From: Armillaria gallica
Taxonomy: Eukaryota > Basidiomycota > Agaricomycetes > Agaricales > Physalacriaceae
Direction of reading: 5' to 3'
Length of the DNA stretch: 64,000 nucleotides
Assembly: GCA_037576215.1 (NCBI GenBank)
Contig: JBANDB010000016.1
Span: forward strand, 868,001-932,000
Of this stretch, positions 43,015-55,224 are shown piece by piece (the stretch's first letter is position 1; every line of letters starts with the position of its first letter). The position numbers and the translations under genes are program-made. Under the pieces are notes generated by a model that was not told the DNA's origin, did no database searches, and saw only the letters and a list, made by a program, of their open reading frames with translations.

Positions 43015-43440
43015 TGTTACAATTTATTCATTTCTTCGCATCTTATCTTATCTTATCAACAATGCTTACTCATTATCTTATCTTCAGATCCGTGACTCCA
43101 TGGAGTCTTCATAAATCTTCACATCGCTAACATGTCACACTTGCTCAACATGTAACCGACACGTATTATTCTTGGCTACCATGTATTTGGCTTATTCACT
43201 TTCTAACATGGTACCCTCATCTTAGTACTCATTACAGACCCTCACTTTAGCATATAAGTAGTGTACTCAAAGCTGTATATTCCCTAGCTTTGAGCTAACG
43301 TTTATTCATACCAAAACACACTCCTTCTCGCTAAGCGCTATTCAGTTAGTCTTGATCGCCAATCATCACAGGACTGGTTGGTGACTGTACGAACATGATA
43401 CAGCCGACTATTTACCCTTGATTGGAGTTTGGGTCTTACA
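43015..43440 (+). repeat. Gypsy-2 5' LTR (426 bp)
   Basis: TGTTACAA...TCTTACA. TATA-like tataag at 43253-43258, then agctttgagctaa at 43286-43298, the complement of the primer site. Confidence 0.95.
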
Positions 43441-43441
43441 A

Positions 43442-43454
43442 TTAGCTCAAAGCT
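43442..43454 (+). promoter_or_regulatory. self-priming primer-binding site of Gypsy-2
   Basis: TTAGCTCAAAGCT directly after the 5' LTR is the reverse complement of LTR positions 43286-43298. Same arrangement as in Gypsy-1, although the LTRs otherwise differ greatly. Confidence 0.7.
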
Positions 43455-43481
43455 TTTCTTACCCTTCTCTTAGAAACCCCC

Positions 43482-43913
43482 ATGGAAGGAGACGACGCTC
43501 GTATTATAGCCATCTCACTAGGAATACCTAGCGCCACCTTTCTTTCCATTGTGCTTATTCTTGCCATTAGGTTTCAGTATGGACCACGTCGTCAAAGAAG
43601 AGCACCCCGTACCACTCCCTCAGTCATTACAAATAATTCCAATGGCATCCCGCTCGAGCAGCAGCCACCCCGACTCTATGCACCCATACCACGGCAACCA
43701 ATCCCAATCCACGAGCTCTCTCGGTCAGGAATCAACGAGGAGATGAAGGACATTTCTGAGTTGTTTTCTCCCGTTATCCCAGAGAGAAGGCCTCCTACCC
43801 CTCCCAGAAGACACACGCCAATTATCATTGTCTCCCCCACCAGCTCTCCCACCTCTGACTCACCTACCCCTCGGCCTCCCACATCCAGCAACTATGCCCG
43901 CCTCAGAGAGTGA
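43482..43913 (+). CDS. Gypsy-2 ORF0 (membrane-protein ORF overlapping gag)
   Basis: 143 codons from the first ATG after the LTR. MEGDDARIIAISLGIPSATF is followed by an LSIVLILAIRF membrane span, then NGIPLEQQPPRLYAPIPR, closely matching ORF0 of Gypsy-1. It stops earlier than Gypsy-1 (143 against 306 codons), within the Pro-rich tail. It overlaps gag in a different frame. Conservation of the first ~95 residues in two divergent elements argues that it was a real protein. Confidence 0.6.
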   Translation: MEGDDARIIAISLGIPSATFLSIVLILAIRFQYGPRRQRRAPRTTPSVITNNSNGIPLEQQPPRLYAPIPRQPIPIHELSRSGINEEMKDISELFSPVIPERRPPTPPRRHTPIIIVSPTSSPTSDSPTPRPPTSSNYARLRE

Positions 43914-46533
43914 CCAGGAACAGACGATGTCCCCAGGGGACTCGAGGTGGGCCACGACATCAGACCCAACACCCCAACTGACAGTAACGATCCTTGGGGT
44001 GACATCAACTACACTCCACCACCCCCGACCCCTTGGACTCCCGATCAGGAGTTCTGGGATAATGTCACCATTCTATACAGTGCCTACTTCCCTTCCGCGC
44101 GTGATGGATCCCCTGATCACTGAACCCCTCCCCTGGCAGGATACAGGCACGTCTAGTTTTGGGACCAGTCCGAACCAACCCTTGAGCAAGCACTCGAGCC
44201 TGTACCAACCATCGAGGAACCCATCACTGGTCCCTCCTGCCTCAGGCATACCAGAGGTCCCTTTGGCCATGAATATTGGCAGAATGTTGATATCCAGCAT
44301 CTCGCACCACCCCCGCGTCCTGACATCCCACTCTGATCCATTGAGAGCATCGACCAAGATGCCGCCAGATATACGATCAACGAGCATGGGGAAACAATTG
44401 AGCTTGAGGGCAGTGACACCGCTACCGAGGGACTCCCCGAGCAGGAGTACATCAATGGGATCCACGGACAGTCTCCCGACCCACTCTCATTCTCCGCTGG
44501 GCCATCCCCCGAGCCATCAATCTAGGCCACCAACCCCAGTCGTGATGACACTAGCTGATGCCATCAATTTTTATAACAAAACAGATGATGACCCAACAAT
44601 TCCCATTCCCAGTTTATTAAGGCAAGCAAATTATCAGGATATGTATAATTACTTTGCCTACGAATCAAGGAGGTACCAGGATGTCGGCCCAGCACACCGG
44701 GTAGGTAGGTAGGTTGGGCCAGCAGGCCCAAAAAAAAAAAAGTTGACCCCTCCTGTTAGGGTCTAAAAATGAGTTTTTGAGGGATATTTTGAATGAATCA
44801 TGATGCAATATATACCACAATACATTCTACTTACTACTGGGGATATGATAGCTGGTGTTACAAACATTTTCACCAACACTCTTTGGCATTGATGCTTACT
44901 GCACTGTGATGATGTCATATGCCTTATTGACAACTTATTGAACTAATTTGAAGTACAAGTCTGATAGGATGCAAATTGTGCTCAATACATTGGAATATCC
45001 ATTATGCAGGTACTTTTGCATGGAAAATAGGTTAAAAAGTGTGAAAATAAACCTATATTAGGCTAAATGACATCATATAGGTCATGTGGAGGTAGGTAGA
45101 TCCAGCACTGATGCACGAAAATAATTAATCGACCCACTGTCTTTTTTTTTCATATTCGGACCCCCTTGCTACGAATTACCTTTTTCTCTGGCTTGGGGAG
45201 CTTCCCAAGCCGGAAACAATTATTTTATGAGGATACAGAGAGGAATCCCAGCAGATGAGATCTTACAGTATGAGGCGGAGTGGAACGCTCGCCTCCTATG
45301 GAACAGCATACACCCAGATGCCATAATCGAGGAATTTCCCCTTACGAAGAAGCTGCGCCAGAAATCGAGGTACAGGAACCAATGCCGGATGAACCACCAG
45401 TACCACCTCCCCAGGTCACGAATACCGTTGCCTACGTCACCAGGCAGGCAGCACCAGGAACGTACCAACGCGGGTACCTACCTTTTGCCAGTGCCAATGG
45501 AGGTGGAGCAGGGGCAGGCAGAGGTGGTGGACAACCTGCACAACCTTCACAACCTTCCGCCGCACTAGTACAGGTAGTACTCCCATGCTTCCCAGCCCCT
45601 CCAGCGATGCCAGACCCACCTGTACCCTGGAACCTACAAGCCGGAGCCATCGCCCCCTACGACGACTTCAAGCCAAAAATCTTGAAAGAAGTCGATGATT
45701 TCAAGGGGGATTCTACTGACATCACCCGCTTCTTCCTAAAGTGCGAACTGCACTTTGACATGTTCAACCGACACTTCCGACACCACCCTCATAAGGTCAT
45801 CTTTTGTGTCTCCCGACCCGCAGAAGATGCTGAAAAGTGGTGGCAGCTAGCTGCACAGATCATAGGAAAGACACCAGATGGAGAGCAGCAGTATCCGACT
45901 TATGAAGTCTTTGTGGAGGAACTCAAGAAAAGATTCTGGAAGGATGCCAATGCGCAATTAAAGTATGCACAGTGGGAAAAGCTTAGGCAAGCGGACCACA
46001 AGGACAGCGATAAATTCTTCCAGCTCTTTGAAGAGCTAGCCTACCACGCTGGAGTACGCAACAATGACCAAGTCATGCTCCACCAGGTCAAGAAAGCCAC
46101 CTGCCAGACGAGTAAAAATACTATATACTCGGCTGACGGAGACGTACCGGTCGGCTACGAAGACTGGAAGGCTCACCTACTCTGGATCAATTACAACTGG
46201 CACCTCAAACAGGCAGAAGGAACAACAATAGTACCATCTCAACTGCAACCACAGAAGACGACTACACCCACTAGGGGTAGTCAAACCATGGGTCCTGTGC
46301 CAACAATGACAACGGCAACAGGGACAACTTATGGAGGACACGGGCAGCCAATGAATATTGACGAAGCAAGGGCAGCATCGGTATGCTTTAGATGTGGCAA
46401 GAAAGGCCACTTCAAGCGCGACTGTCCTACCGCGGCCAAAACCCGGGACAAGGCATTACGACACCTCAACACTTATTGGGATAAGTGTGAAAACCTCTCA
46501 ACGATTGAGGAGGTAAAAGAAACCGCCGCATAA
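43642..46533 (+). pseudogene. gag: Gypsy-2 gag, broken
   Basis: Starts at the ATG 43642 (MASRSSSSHPDSMHPYHG, as in Gypsy-1). A TGA at about 43744 and the hAT-A insertion 44666-45168 break it. The part 45280-46533 is open and holds the capsid-like domain (FLKCELHFDMFNRHFRHHPH, AEKWWQL) and the knuckle CFRCGKKGHFKRDC. The end of gag overlaps pol in the -1 frame, exactly as in Gypsy-1. Confidence 0.9.
44666..45168. mobile_element. hAT-A copy 2 (503 bp) inside Gypsy-2 gag
   Basis: Ends CAAGGAGGTACC and GGACCCCCTTG; perfect 8-bp target duplication CTACGAAT (44658-44665, 45169-45176). Contains (GGTA)n-like ggtaggtaggtagg, an A run and an internal sequence shared with the other two copies. Inserted after Gypsy-2. 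Confidence 0.9.
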
Positions 46534-49500
46534 ATAACAATTCAATCTATTCAGCGACCAAGGACTTGGTTTTGGCTGGTACGCCTATTGCACTTCATAA
46601 CTGTACTTATATATCGCCTGTAGTATCTACCACGCATTTGAATATACCTGTGACTTTGCAATCAGACCAGGAACCAAGCAAGAATCAATCCAATTACAAC
46701 CCAGGAACGAGCACAATGGCAGTCAAGCTGCCTGCGGCTTGACATTTGACAAGTAACCTATCACAGGCGAAAGCGAACGACAAGTCACCCACCATAGTGA
46801 CACCCATCTTAACAGTGGTGCCTTGGGTACGTGACTCCACAACTCAAGGTGATTCCAAGGACAGTGGGGTGTGTACTGCAAGACAGGACCAACTGGATGG
46901 GGCAGGGGAACAAGCACATAGCACTCCACCTGACCAAGCAGCTCTATGGAGTCCCTGCTGCGCAGGGAGTTTCAAGGGAATAGCTTTGGTGAAACCTCCT
47001 CTGGTAAAAGAGAATACCATACGGCTACCAAAGTCTAAATCCCTTATACACCAAGGGGCTTTAGCGACGGCCACGGACGACAGCAATCGCAACGCTGGAC
47101 CACAGAAGATGGACATGGTGAGGGACTATTTGCCCTCGGTCCTGAAGACGATGAAGGACAAACTGGAGTCGAGTAAGGGCCCCCGATTAGTTGCCAATGC
47201 CTATCGTGGTGAAGGGCGACTCGACAAAGGGGGAATGCCGAATGAAACGAGGGTCCCGGTCATCACAGAGACGGGCTCGAAGGAATCAGGTGAAGGCGAC
47301 TGCTACTCAACGGTGAGAAGTGTAGGCAATTGTTGTGCAGCAGTGCCAGTCCAACCTGCTGTCTCTTTACGAGATGGTGCCTTCGCAGAAAGCACCTCCC
47401 GTTCCACAACCGACCAGAAAGCCGCAGGATTGGAAGCTGCTAGCGCCCAGGCAGTGAAAAGAGGGCATCAGGTAGCTTTATTGAAGAAGTACCTGACGAC
47501 AAGGACATTACAAGCTTCATGATGAACAAGAACGCTAAATTAATACCCCCTTTAGAAAAGGCGGTGACCTCACTGATGGTAGTCGAGCCCATACGGGTCG
47601 ATGCGAAGGTTGAAGAGGCCCCGCAACTGTCGCACACTTATACAAGCAGACAGACCTATAATGGGTGGCTTAAACCATTCGGAGCTGAGTGGACTCTACG
47701 TGGAGTAGTAGAAGCGCATATGGAGTCGGAGGCCAAAGCAATCCTAAAGAATTGGATTCACAAGGCATGTGTTGAAGAAGTAGTCAACTCAATGATCGAA
47801 GCAATGAGGGGGATGAAGCGAATCAACGTGCTCTGGTGGCTTGAAGAGCTGCGAGAGCCAAAGTGATATATCAGCACGCTCAGTGAGAAAGGGAAAGACC
47901 TGGTTATCCCCGTCATACTCGGGGCACCAGGAACCATTCCCTCCATCTCCATGGCTGTGTTGGTAGACAGCGGATGCACCAGTAGCGCCATCAACCAAAA
48001 GTTCGTTGAACAGCACAACATTCCAACCCGAGCAACCGCCGCACCAATCCTGGTCTATAATGCCGACAGAACCAGGAACCAGGGAGGATCAATTACCAAA
48101 TATGCCGAGATCAAACTCAAAATCAGAGATCATTCAGAACGAATCAATCTAGCCATAACAGATCTCGGTGATAAACAGATCTTCCTTGGTCATGACTGGT
48201 TAGCCCGGCATAATCCGATCATCAATTGGAAGACAGGAGGATTAACGTTTGCACAGTGCGAATGCCGCAAGAACCCATTCGTACTACCCGATGCAGATCC
48301 CAATGACAAGTGGGATGAAGAGCTGGAAGAGGGAGATACCATTCTCACAGTAGACTTCACACGAGCCATCCTCATACATGTGCATCATGCCAATGACTTA
48401 GCTGCCGTGGCCAACGCAGACAAGGAGACCAAGACATTCGAAGAGATGGTCCCAGAGTGGTGTCAGGACTTCAACGATTTATTCGCCAAAGACAATTTCG
48501 ATGAACTTCCCGAGCCAAAGATGTGGGACCATGCCATTGAACTTACTCCAAATGCAAGTGCCAATCTCAATTGCAAGGTCTATCCTCTTAATCGAAACAA
48601 ACAAGCTGAGCTCGACAAGTTCTTAGATGAGAATCTCTCGAGTGGACGAATACGACCATCCAAGTCACCCATGGCTTCGCCATTCTTCTTCGTCAAAAAG
48701 AAGGACGGCAAGCTATGACCAGTCCAGGATTACCGGAAGCTCAATGAGATGACAATTAAAAACTGTTATCTGCTTCCTCTAATCTCAGAACTAATGGACA
48801 AGTTACGGGGTGCCAAGTATTTCTCCAAACTCGATGTTTGATGGGGCTACAACAATGTACACATCAAGAGTGGTGACAAGTGGAAAGCGGCATTCAGAAC
48901 TAACTGAGGGTTGTTTGAACCCACAGTTATGTTCTTCGGGCTCACCAATTCACCCGCCACCTTTCAGTGGATGATGAATGACATCTTCAAAAACCTCATT
49001 GCATCAGGAGCCGTCACCATCTATCTCGATGATATCCTAATCATGTCCAAGACCAAGGAGGAGCATTGTCGCATCACGCACGAGGTTCTAAGACTCCTCT
49101 GAAAGAACAAGCTATTTCTTAAAGCGGAGAAATGCGAGTTCGAAACCTTGGAAACGGAATACCTCAGAGTCATCATCAGTGAAGGGAGCATCCGGATGGA
49201 CCCAGTCAAGATCGCAGGAATAGCGGAATGGCCTGTACCAGTCAAGAAAGTACAGCTCCAATCGTTCTTAGGCTTTACCAACTTCTACAGATGTTTCATC
49301 AAAGGGTACAGCAAGGTCGTCAAACCGATGACACAGCTGACAGGAAACGATCCGTGGAAGTGGGGAAAAGCACAACAGGACACATTTGAGGAGTTGAAGG
49401 GACTGCTGGCCGAAGAAGTGATACTGGCAATACCCACAGAGGAAGGCAAGTTCCGCGTAGAGGCGGATGCAAGCGAGGGAGTGATCAGCACTGTATTGTC

Positions 49501-51520
49501 GCAAGAGCAGGATGGGAAATGGCGCCCAGTCATGTTCCTGTCCAAATCCCTCACAGTTACGGAACGAAATTATGAAATTTACGACAAGGAACTACTCACA
49601 ATAATGCTCACGCTTGACGAGTGGAGGCACTACCTAATGGGTGCAGCTCAGGACTTCGAGATATGGACAGATCACCAAAATCTACAATATTTCCGAAAGC
49701 CCCAAAAGCTCAACCGACGCCAAGCACGTTGGGTAACTGAGCTTGCCGAATACCATTTCACGCTCCATCATAAACCGGGAACAGCAAACAAAAAAGCCGA
49801 CTTACTCAGTCGCAGAGCAGATCACGAACAAGGAAAGGAGGACAACGATGAGGTTATCGTCCTCAAACCTGAGCACTTCTGGGCACTAGTCATGCCCACT
49901 ATCGAGGAAACCCACACCAAGATAAAGCAAGCCATGCTCGACCACCACCGATGGGACAAGAATGTCGCGACTTCCCTTAACCACGACCGAGGAATGAAAA
50001 TGGATGACGGGTTGATCTATTATGACTCCCACATTTACGTTCCTTCCGACCATGCGTTACAAGGAGAAATCATCATGCAATTTCATGACCACATCACAGC
50101 GGGACACCCTGGCATCGAAAAGACTAAAGAACTCGTGTTACGAGAATATTGGTGGCCCAAGATGAAAAGAGACATAGAAGATTATGTCCGTGCCTGCGAA
50201 ACGTGTCAATGAACCAAGTCAAGCACGTAACCAAAGGCGGTGCCCCTTCATCCAAACGCCATACCATCCTGACCATGGACTCATATCTCTGTCAACATGG
50301 TAACTGGTTTACCAAAGAGCAACGGTTTCGACGCGATCTTAATGATTGTTGACCGATTCTCCAAGGAGATCATACCTGTCACATGTACAACAGAGATGTC
50401 ATCAGAAGGGTGGGCCAAAATCCTACGAGACGAAGTATACGCTAGACATGGAATGCCCCAGGTTGTCATCTCAGACTGAGGCACCGTGTTCATATCCAAG
50501 TTCATGAAAGACCTTTATGACTTGCTTCAAATCAAGGCAAACGTATCTACCACCTATCACCCACAAACTGATGGCCAGACTGAACGAGTCAATCAGGAGG
50601 TTGAAAAATACCTCCAAATCTTCGTCAATCACCGCCAGAATGACTGGGCTGAATGGCTCTCCCTTGCGGCTTTCACTCACAACAACCACACCCATTCTGC
50701 TACAGGCAAGAGTCCCTTTGAGATTAACTACGGCTATAATGCTGACCTTCTCCCTGGTGCAAAACCCCGAGCACCCTTCAGAACACTGGCCTCAAACACA
50801 TTCATTTCACAGATACAGAAAATCCACGCTGAAGCAAAGCAAGCGCTCGAGAAAGCCGCCGACCAGATGAAAGCCCAGTACAACAAAAAGAAACGACCTA
50901 CAGTCGAATACCAAGTAGGAGACAAGGTATGGCTCAACACGACCAACCTCAACCTCCCATGCCCCAAGAAAAAACTCGCAGACAAACGAACAGGCCCATT
51001 TCCCATCATCACAAAAATTGGAGCATCAGCATACAAATTAAAACTCCCAACCAGCTGGCGCATCCATCCAGTATTCAATGAATCACTCCTCACTCCTTAT
51101 ACTCCACCTGCATTCCCAAACCAAGAGCAACCACCTCTGCCACCACCAGACCTCGTGGATGGCGAGGAACACTATGAAGTAGAAAAGGTTCTCGACAGCA
51201 GGGAATACAAAGTCAGAGGAAAGGCCAGGGAGCCATGGCACTGGGTCACAGACTACTTTGTCAAATGGAAGGGTTATGGACCAGAGTTGAATAGCTGGGT
51301 AAAGGAAGATGACATGGATGCAGAAGAACTTGTCGACGAGTACCTCGCAGAAAAAGTGAATCGTACCAAGTATGACACAGGAGATTGGCAATCCTATACG
51401 GACCCATTCTCTGGGCGCCAAGTTTGGTATGACCAACAGCTAGACTGGGATTGGCTTGGTGGCAATGACGACCCTTCAACAGACACGAAATCGCCATTCT
51501 CACCAACAGAAATACCATGA
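46509..51520 (+). pseudogene. pol: Gypsy-2 pol, multiple nonsense codons
   Basis: Protease (LVDSGCTSSA near 47960), RT (YLDD near 49022), RNase H (EADASEG), integrase and chromodomain (FVKWKGYGPELNSWV) are all recognisable. Stops replace Arg or Gln of Gypsy-1: 47864 region (PK*), 48716, 48848, 48905, 49100, 50210, 50228, 50258 and 50478. The first catalytic Asp of the integrase is Asn (SVNMVTG near 50290). A frameshift lies near 47485. The element cannot move on its own. Confidence 0.93.
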
Positions 51521-51733
51521 CGACATGAAAAAGTTTACCAGAATTACCGCTTCCACTTCCACCAGATAATGAAATTCCTCCTCCTCGTTCGGGCCCTTGC
51601 ATATAGGGAACAAAGAAAGGAGGATGGCAGCCATTGTGGCATAGGCACTAACATTGGGCCTCGGCATTGTGAGAAAGTATTGACGGGATTGAAGCTAACA
51701 GCAGTTGGGACACCTGCCTTAACAGGGGGGTAA

Positions 51734-52159
51734 TGTTACAATTTATTCATTTCTTTGCATCTTATCTTATCTTATCAATGATGCTTACTCATTATCTTAT
51801 CTTCAGACCCACGACTCCACAGAGTCTTCATAAATCTTCACATCGCTAACACGTCACACTCGCTCAACATGTAACCGACACGTATTATTCTCGGCTACCA
51901 TGTATTTGGCTTATTCACTTTCTAACACGGTACCCTCATCTTAGTACTCATTACAGACCCTCACTTTAGCATATAAGTAGTGTACTCAAAGCTGTATATT
52001 CCCTAGCTTTGAGCTAACATTTATTCATACCGAAACACACTCCTTCTCGCTAAGCACTATTCAGTTAGTCTTGATCGCCAATCATCACAGGACTGGTTGG
52101 TGACTGTACGAACGCGATACAGCCAACTATTTACCCTTGATTGGAGTTCGGGTCTTACA
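51734..52159 (+). repeat. Gypsy-2 3' LTR (426 bp)
   Basis: Same length as the 5' LTR, with about 18 transitions by eye, nearly all at CpG positions. Confidence 0.95.
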
Positions 52160-52743
52160 TTATGGGACAGAGAGGACATTGTGAGAGCAAAGACGATCTT
52201 GAATGGCTCCCTCGAAACACTCGGTAGCCTCCACCTAATTTACAATACAAGTATGTACAGTAAACTTCTGTGATATCCTTGATATCCTTGATTTCAAACT
52301 CTTCAATCTCCCACACCTTTCCATTACAACTTTCCTACTGCCAAACTTTCATTATACAGACATGGATGAATTTGAACAGGGGATCAGGAGACGTGTTTGC
52401 AACGAGCAACTCGCACTTGAAGAGTTCACCTTGTGCGTCTATCCAAACGATAACTGTGCTGCCCATAGCCTATGGAAGGTTTTGGACACATTACTTTCTG
52501 GTCCCCGGTTTCCTCAATTCTGTCATCTGGAGATTGAGCTGATTCTTTCTTACCGTGGGCTTATGGATGACGGGATGATGCAGATCATCAGGAGGCAGTT
52601 TATGGCATTGAATGAGAAAGACGGTGTCCAGATCAGTTGCCGCTGCTCTTATGGTGACTTGGATGATAGTCAGCTAGATATGTACCCTGGCCTTTTATGA
52701 TGCCCTCAGGCTTGAACTCGGACATTCCAGTTTGTAGTACTCT

Positions 52744-53213
52744 CAAGGGGGTACTGGGATGTCGGCCTGGCACACCGGGTAGGTAGGTAGGTTGGGCCAG
52801 CAGGCCCAAAAAAAAAAAAGTTGACCTCTCCTGTTAGGGTCTAAAAATGAGTTTTTGAGGGATATTTTGAATGAATCATGATGCAATATATACCACAATA
52901 CATTCTACTTACTACTGAGGATATGATAGCTGGTGTTACAAACATTTTCACCAACACTCTTTGGCATTGATGCTTACTGCACTGTGATGATGTCATATGC
53001 CTTATTGACAACTTATTGAACTAATTTGAAGTACGAGTCCGATAGGATGCAAATTGTGCTCAATACATTGGAATATCCATTATGCAGATACTTTTGCATG
53101 GAAAATAAGTTAAAAAGTGCGAAAATAAACCTATATTAGGCTAAATGACATCATATAGGTCACGTGGAGGTAGGTAGGTCCAGCACTGATGCACAAAAAT
53201 AATTAATCGACCC

Positions 53214-53244
<31 letters not shown>

Positions 53245-53262
53245 CATATTTGGACCCCCTTG
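52744..53262. mobile_element. hAT-A copy 3 (519 bp)
   Basis: Ends CAAGGGGGTACT and GGACCCCCTTG; perfect 8-bp duplication AGTACTCT (52736-52743, 53263-53270). The empty site is preserved in unit 1 at about 27047-27054 (tagtactctactag). A T run of more than 25 bases at 53217-53244 has expanded compared with the other copies. Confidence 0.92.
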
Positions 53263-53270
53263 AGTACTCT

Positions 53271-54854
53271 ACTGGAATTTGTTGTGTGTTTCCTCCAAGA
53301 AAATGACCTTGGCAGAAATGTCCAAAAAAAACAGCGAATAATTGCACTTGCACACAGCAACAGTTACGGCTGTTTGCATACAGCTTGAGAGTCAGGGGGT
53401 TTTCGTGGATGATGAAAAGAAGGTCAGATTTTGTCATAAACTGTGTTTTGGGGACTTGAAGTGCACGAGATGGCCTCCAAGATGGCCAAAATGGCCATAA
53501 ACCACCCACAAATGAGTCATCAAGCCCTTAAACCGCGGCTTATGACAAAGTCCAGATCACTCTCTTCTCTCGCGCAAAACGCCTGCTACTGTCAAGCTGT
53601 GTGCAAACAACTGTAATATGACTGTAGGGTCATATATTACATGGACTTGCATACATCAGTCGGACGTGTCTCAAGCACAACACAGATAGTAAGAATAGTC
53701 AGAGGCCCGCATGGGAAAGGACCAGACTTGGTCCTGTTTGTATCTAGCTGGTTAAGATCCTGACATTTCGTTATCACTGCACTCTTGGGTAATGGATCAA
53801 TCTGAAGGACACATGGATAAGTATCCAAACATGCCAGTTCTCATGCTGCAAGAAGAGCATGCTGAAGGTAATACACAGTATTCCTGGACAACGTTGAATT
53901 AAGGTAATAGGCTGATGTCAAGCCTGTAATGCCAACTCTGTTCCCAGAGGATACAGTGGAAACAAATGGCATACTGGGCCAGCCCGGGGATGCTATGTTT
54001 ATGTTCCCTTTGCAACTGGAGACATGAAGTGCAGCTGCATGTTGACTACATAATACCTGATATTCAGCTGTAAGGTGGGCAGATTCTTTCTGTTTTCCTA
54101 TTCATTTTAAAGGTGTATTGGCTAGTAGGAACTGCCAATGTAGGTCCCATTCTGGATTGCACTTGGCTGAGAATACGCATCGTATCCAACTGCATACTAT
54201 TTTTGGAGCATGGGCCTTTGGGCCAGACATGCTTGCATGCTTCCTGGCGATGCTTCTGTGGGGTATTCACTACTAGACTGCAGACTTCTAGTGGGTAGTA
54301 ATACAATGCACCAGCTGAAGGAACAGCCCCTACACTGTACAGCATGGCAGACCCTGGGCACAGAAACAGCGACTGTGGTCTGGCAAAGAGATCTTCGTAT
54401 AACATGCAGGAGATGGTAGAGCAATCAAATCAGGGAAACTGACAAACAGGTAGTGGAAACAACTCGAAACTAAGAAACTGGTGAATGTTGGTTTGATGGT
54501 CTGGCCCTACCTCTGGGCCACTCGTATCGCATGGTCATCACGTATAGAATGTGGCTTGTGAAACTTGGAAGCCATGGTGATCATCATACGTTCCATGAAA
54601 TCTGGATGATTATAAGTGAGTTATATGTGTATAATATTTGAGCTTGTTAGGAATGCAAGCAGTCAATCAAGTACCAGTCACCATTCCTGACTCATTCGAA
54701 TGCTCATGCGAAATGTATGTGGATCCTGAACATGGTGCTGATGGTGTGCTTATCTCTCCCCAGTGTTCCCAGATAAATAATGTCGTTAAAGACATGGTAA
54801 GTAATAGCATGCTTTGGCAAAGTCTCTGCCTTCGGGAAGCTGTCCTTAAATGGT
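53271..54854. other. duplicated flank in unit 2, CpG-poor; no secure gene
   Basis: Homologous to 27055-28143 and 28616-29115. A plus-strand frame at 54638-54856 (FECSCEMYVDPEHGADGV) is open here, while the unit 1 counterpart has stops. Its meaning is unclear. The empty site of the solo LTR lies near 54356. Confidence 0.5.
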
Positions 54855-55224
54855 AGATTCCGAGTCCTGTGTATACAGGTCTCAGTCTCATGCTGTCCTA
54901 AGAGTTTCGGTGGCAGTGCATTTTCATTATTTCTGAAGTTTCCCCATGTACATGTCATCTTTGCTCAGCTTGTTTTGGCCAGTCTTCTCGGCATGCTCCG
55001 GCATTGTCCTTCTTTTTTGAGCATTGATGCCTTTTGTGCGGCCTCCTTTTTTTCTGCTTATTTGACTGTCTTTCTTGTTTATTCTAAGCTCTGAATGCAA
55101 CACTATTGTATTCAAATTTTTGACTAGAATATAGCTAAAACATTGTGATCACTCAACTTTGCACTTCAGTGGCTTAATTGCTGGAGTTTCTTGCTCGTTT
55201 AGCTGTTCCCTTTCCTTCACTTTC

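Larger units (their letters stand above)
43015..52159 (+). mobile_element. Gypsy-2: decayed Ty3/gypsy chromovirus with a hAT insertion
   Basis: 9.15 kb, plus strand. LTRs 43015-43440 and 51734-52159 (426 bp each), perfect 5-bp target duplication TTATG (43010-43014, 52160-52164). The same domain order as Gypsy-1, about 75-80% similar in pol by eye, with a shorter LTR. Frame breaks occur throughout: many CGA-to-TGA and CAA-to-TAA stops, a frameshift near 47485, and hAT-A inserted in gag. The LTR pair differs at about 18 sites, nearly all CpG/TpG or CpG/CpA. Polypurine tract aggggggtaa before the 3' LTR. Confidence 0.95.
42958..52700 (+). pseudogene. F-box-like gene copy 2, 5'-truncated and split by Gypsy-2
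   Basis: The piece 42958-43014 (EEDIVSSLCLRQCTLSL) and the piece 52160-52700 (starting WDREDIVRAKTI, ending DMYPGLL, stop 52698-52700) are collinear with 26375-27011. The N-terminal F-box region is absent because the duplication began inside the gene. Gypsy-2 sits between with duplicated TTATG. The intron start sequence is shortened (acaagtatgtacag). Changes such as CGT/CGC to TGT are frequent. It cannot make a functional product. Confidence 0.88.

Noticed and set aside
53217..53244. Long T run as a retroposon poly(A) tail
   Set aside because: It lies inside hAT-A copy 3 at the place of a shorter T run in the other copies; simple expansion.
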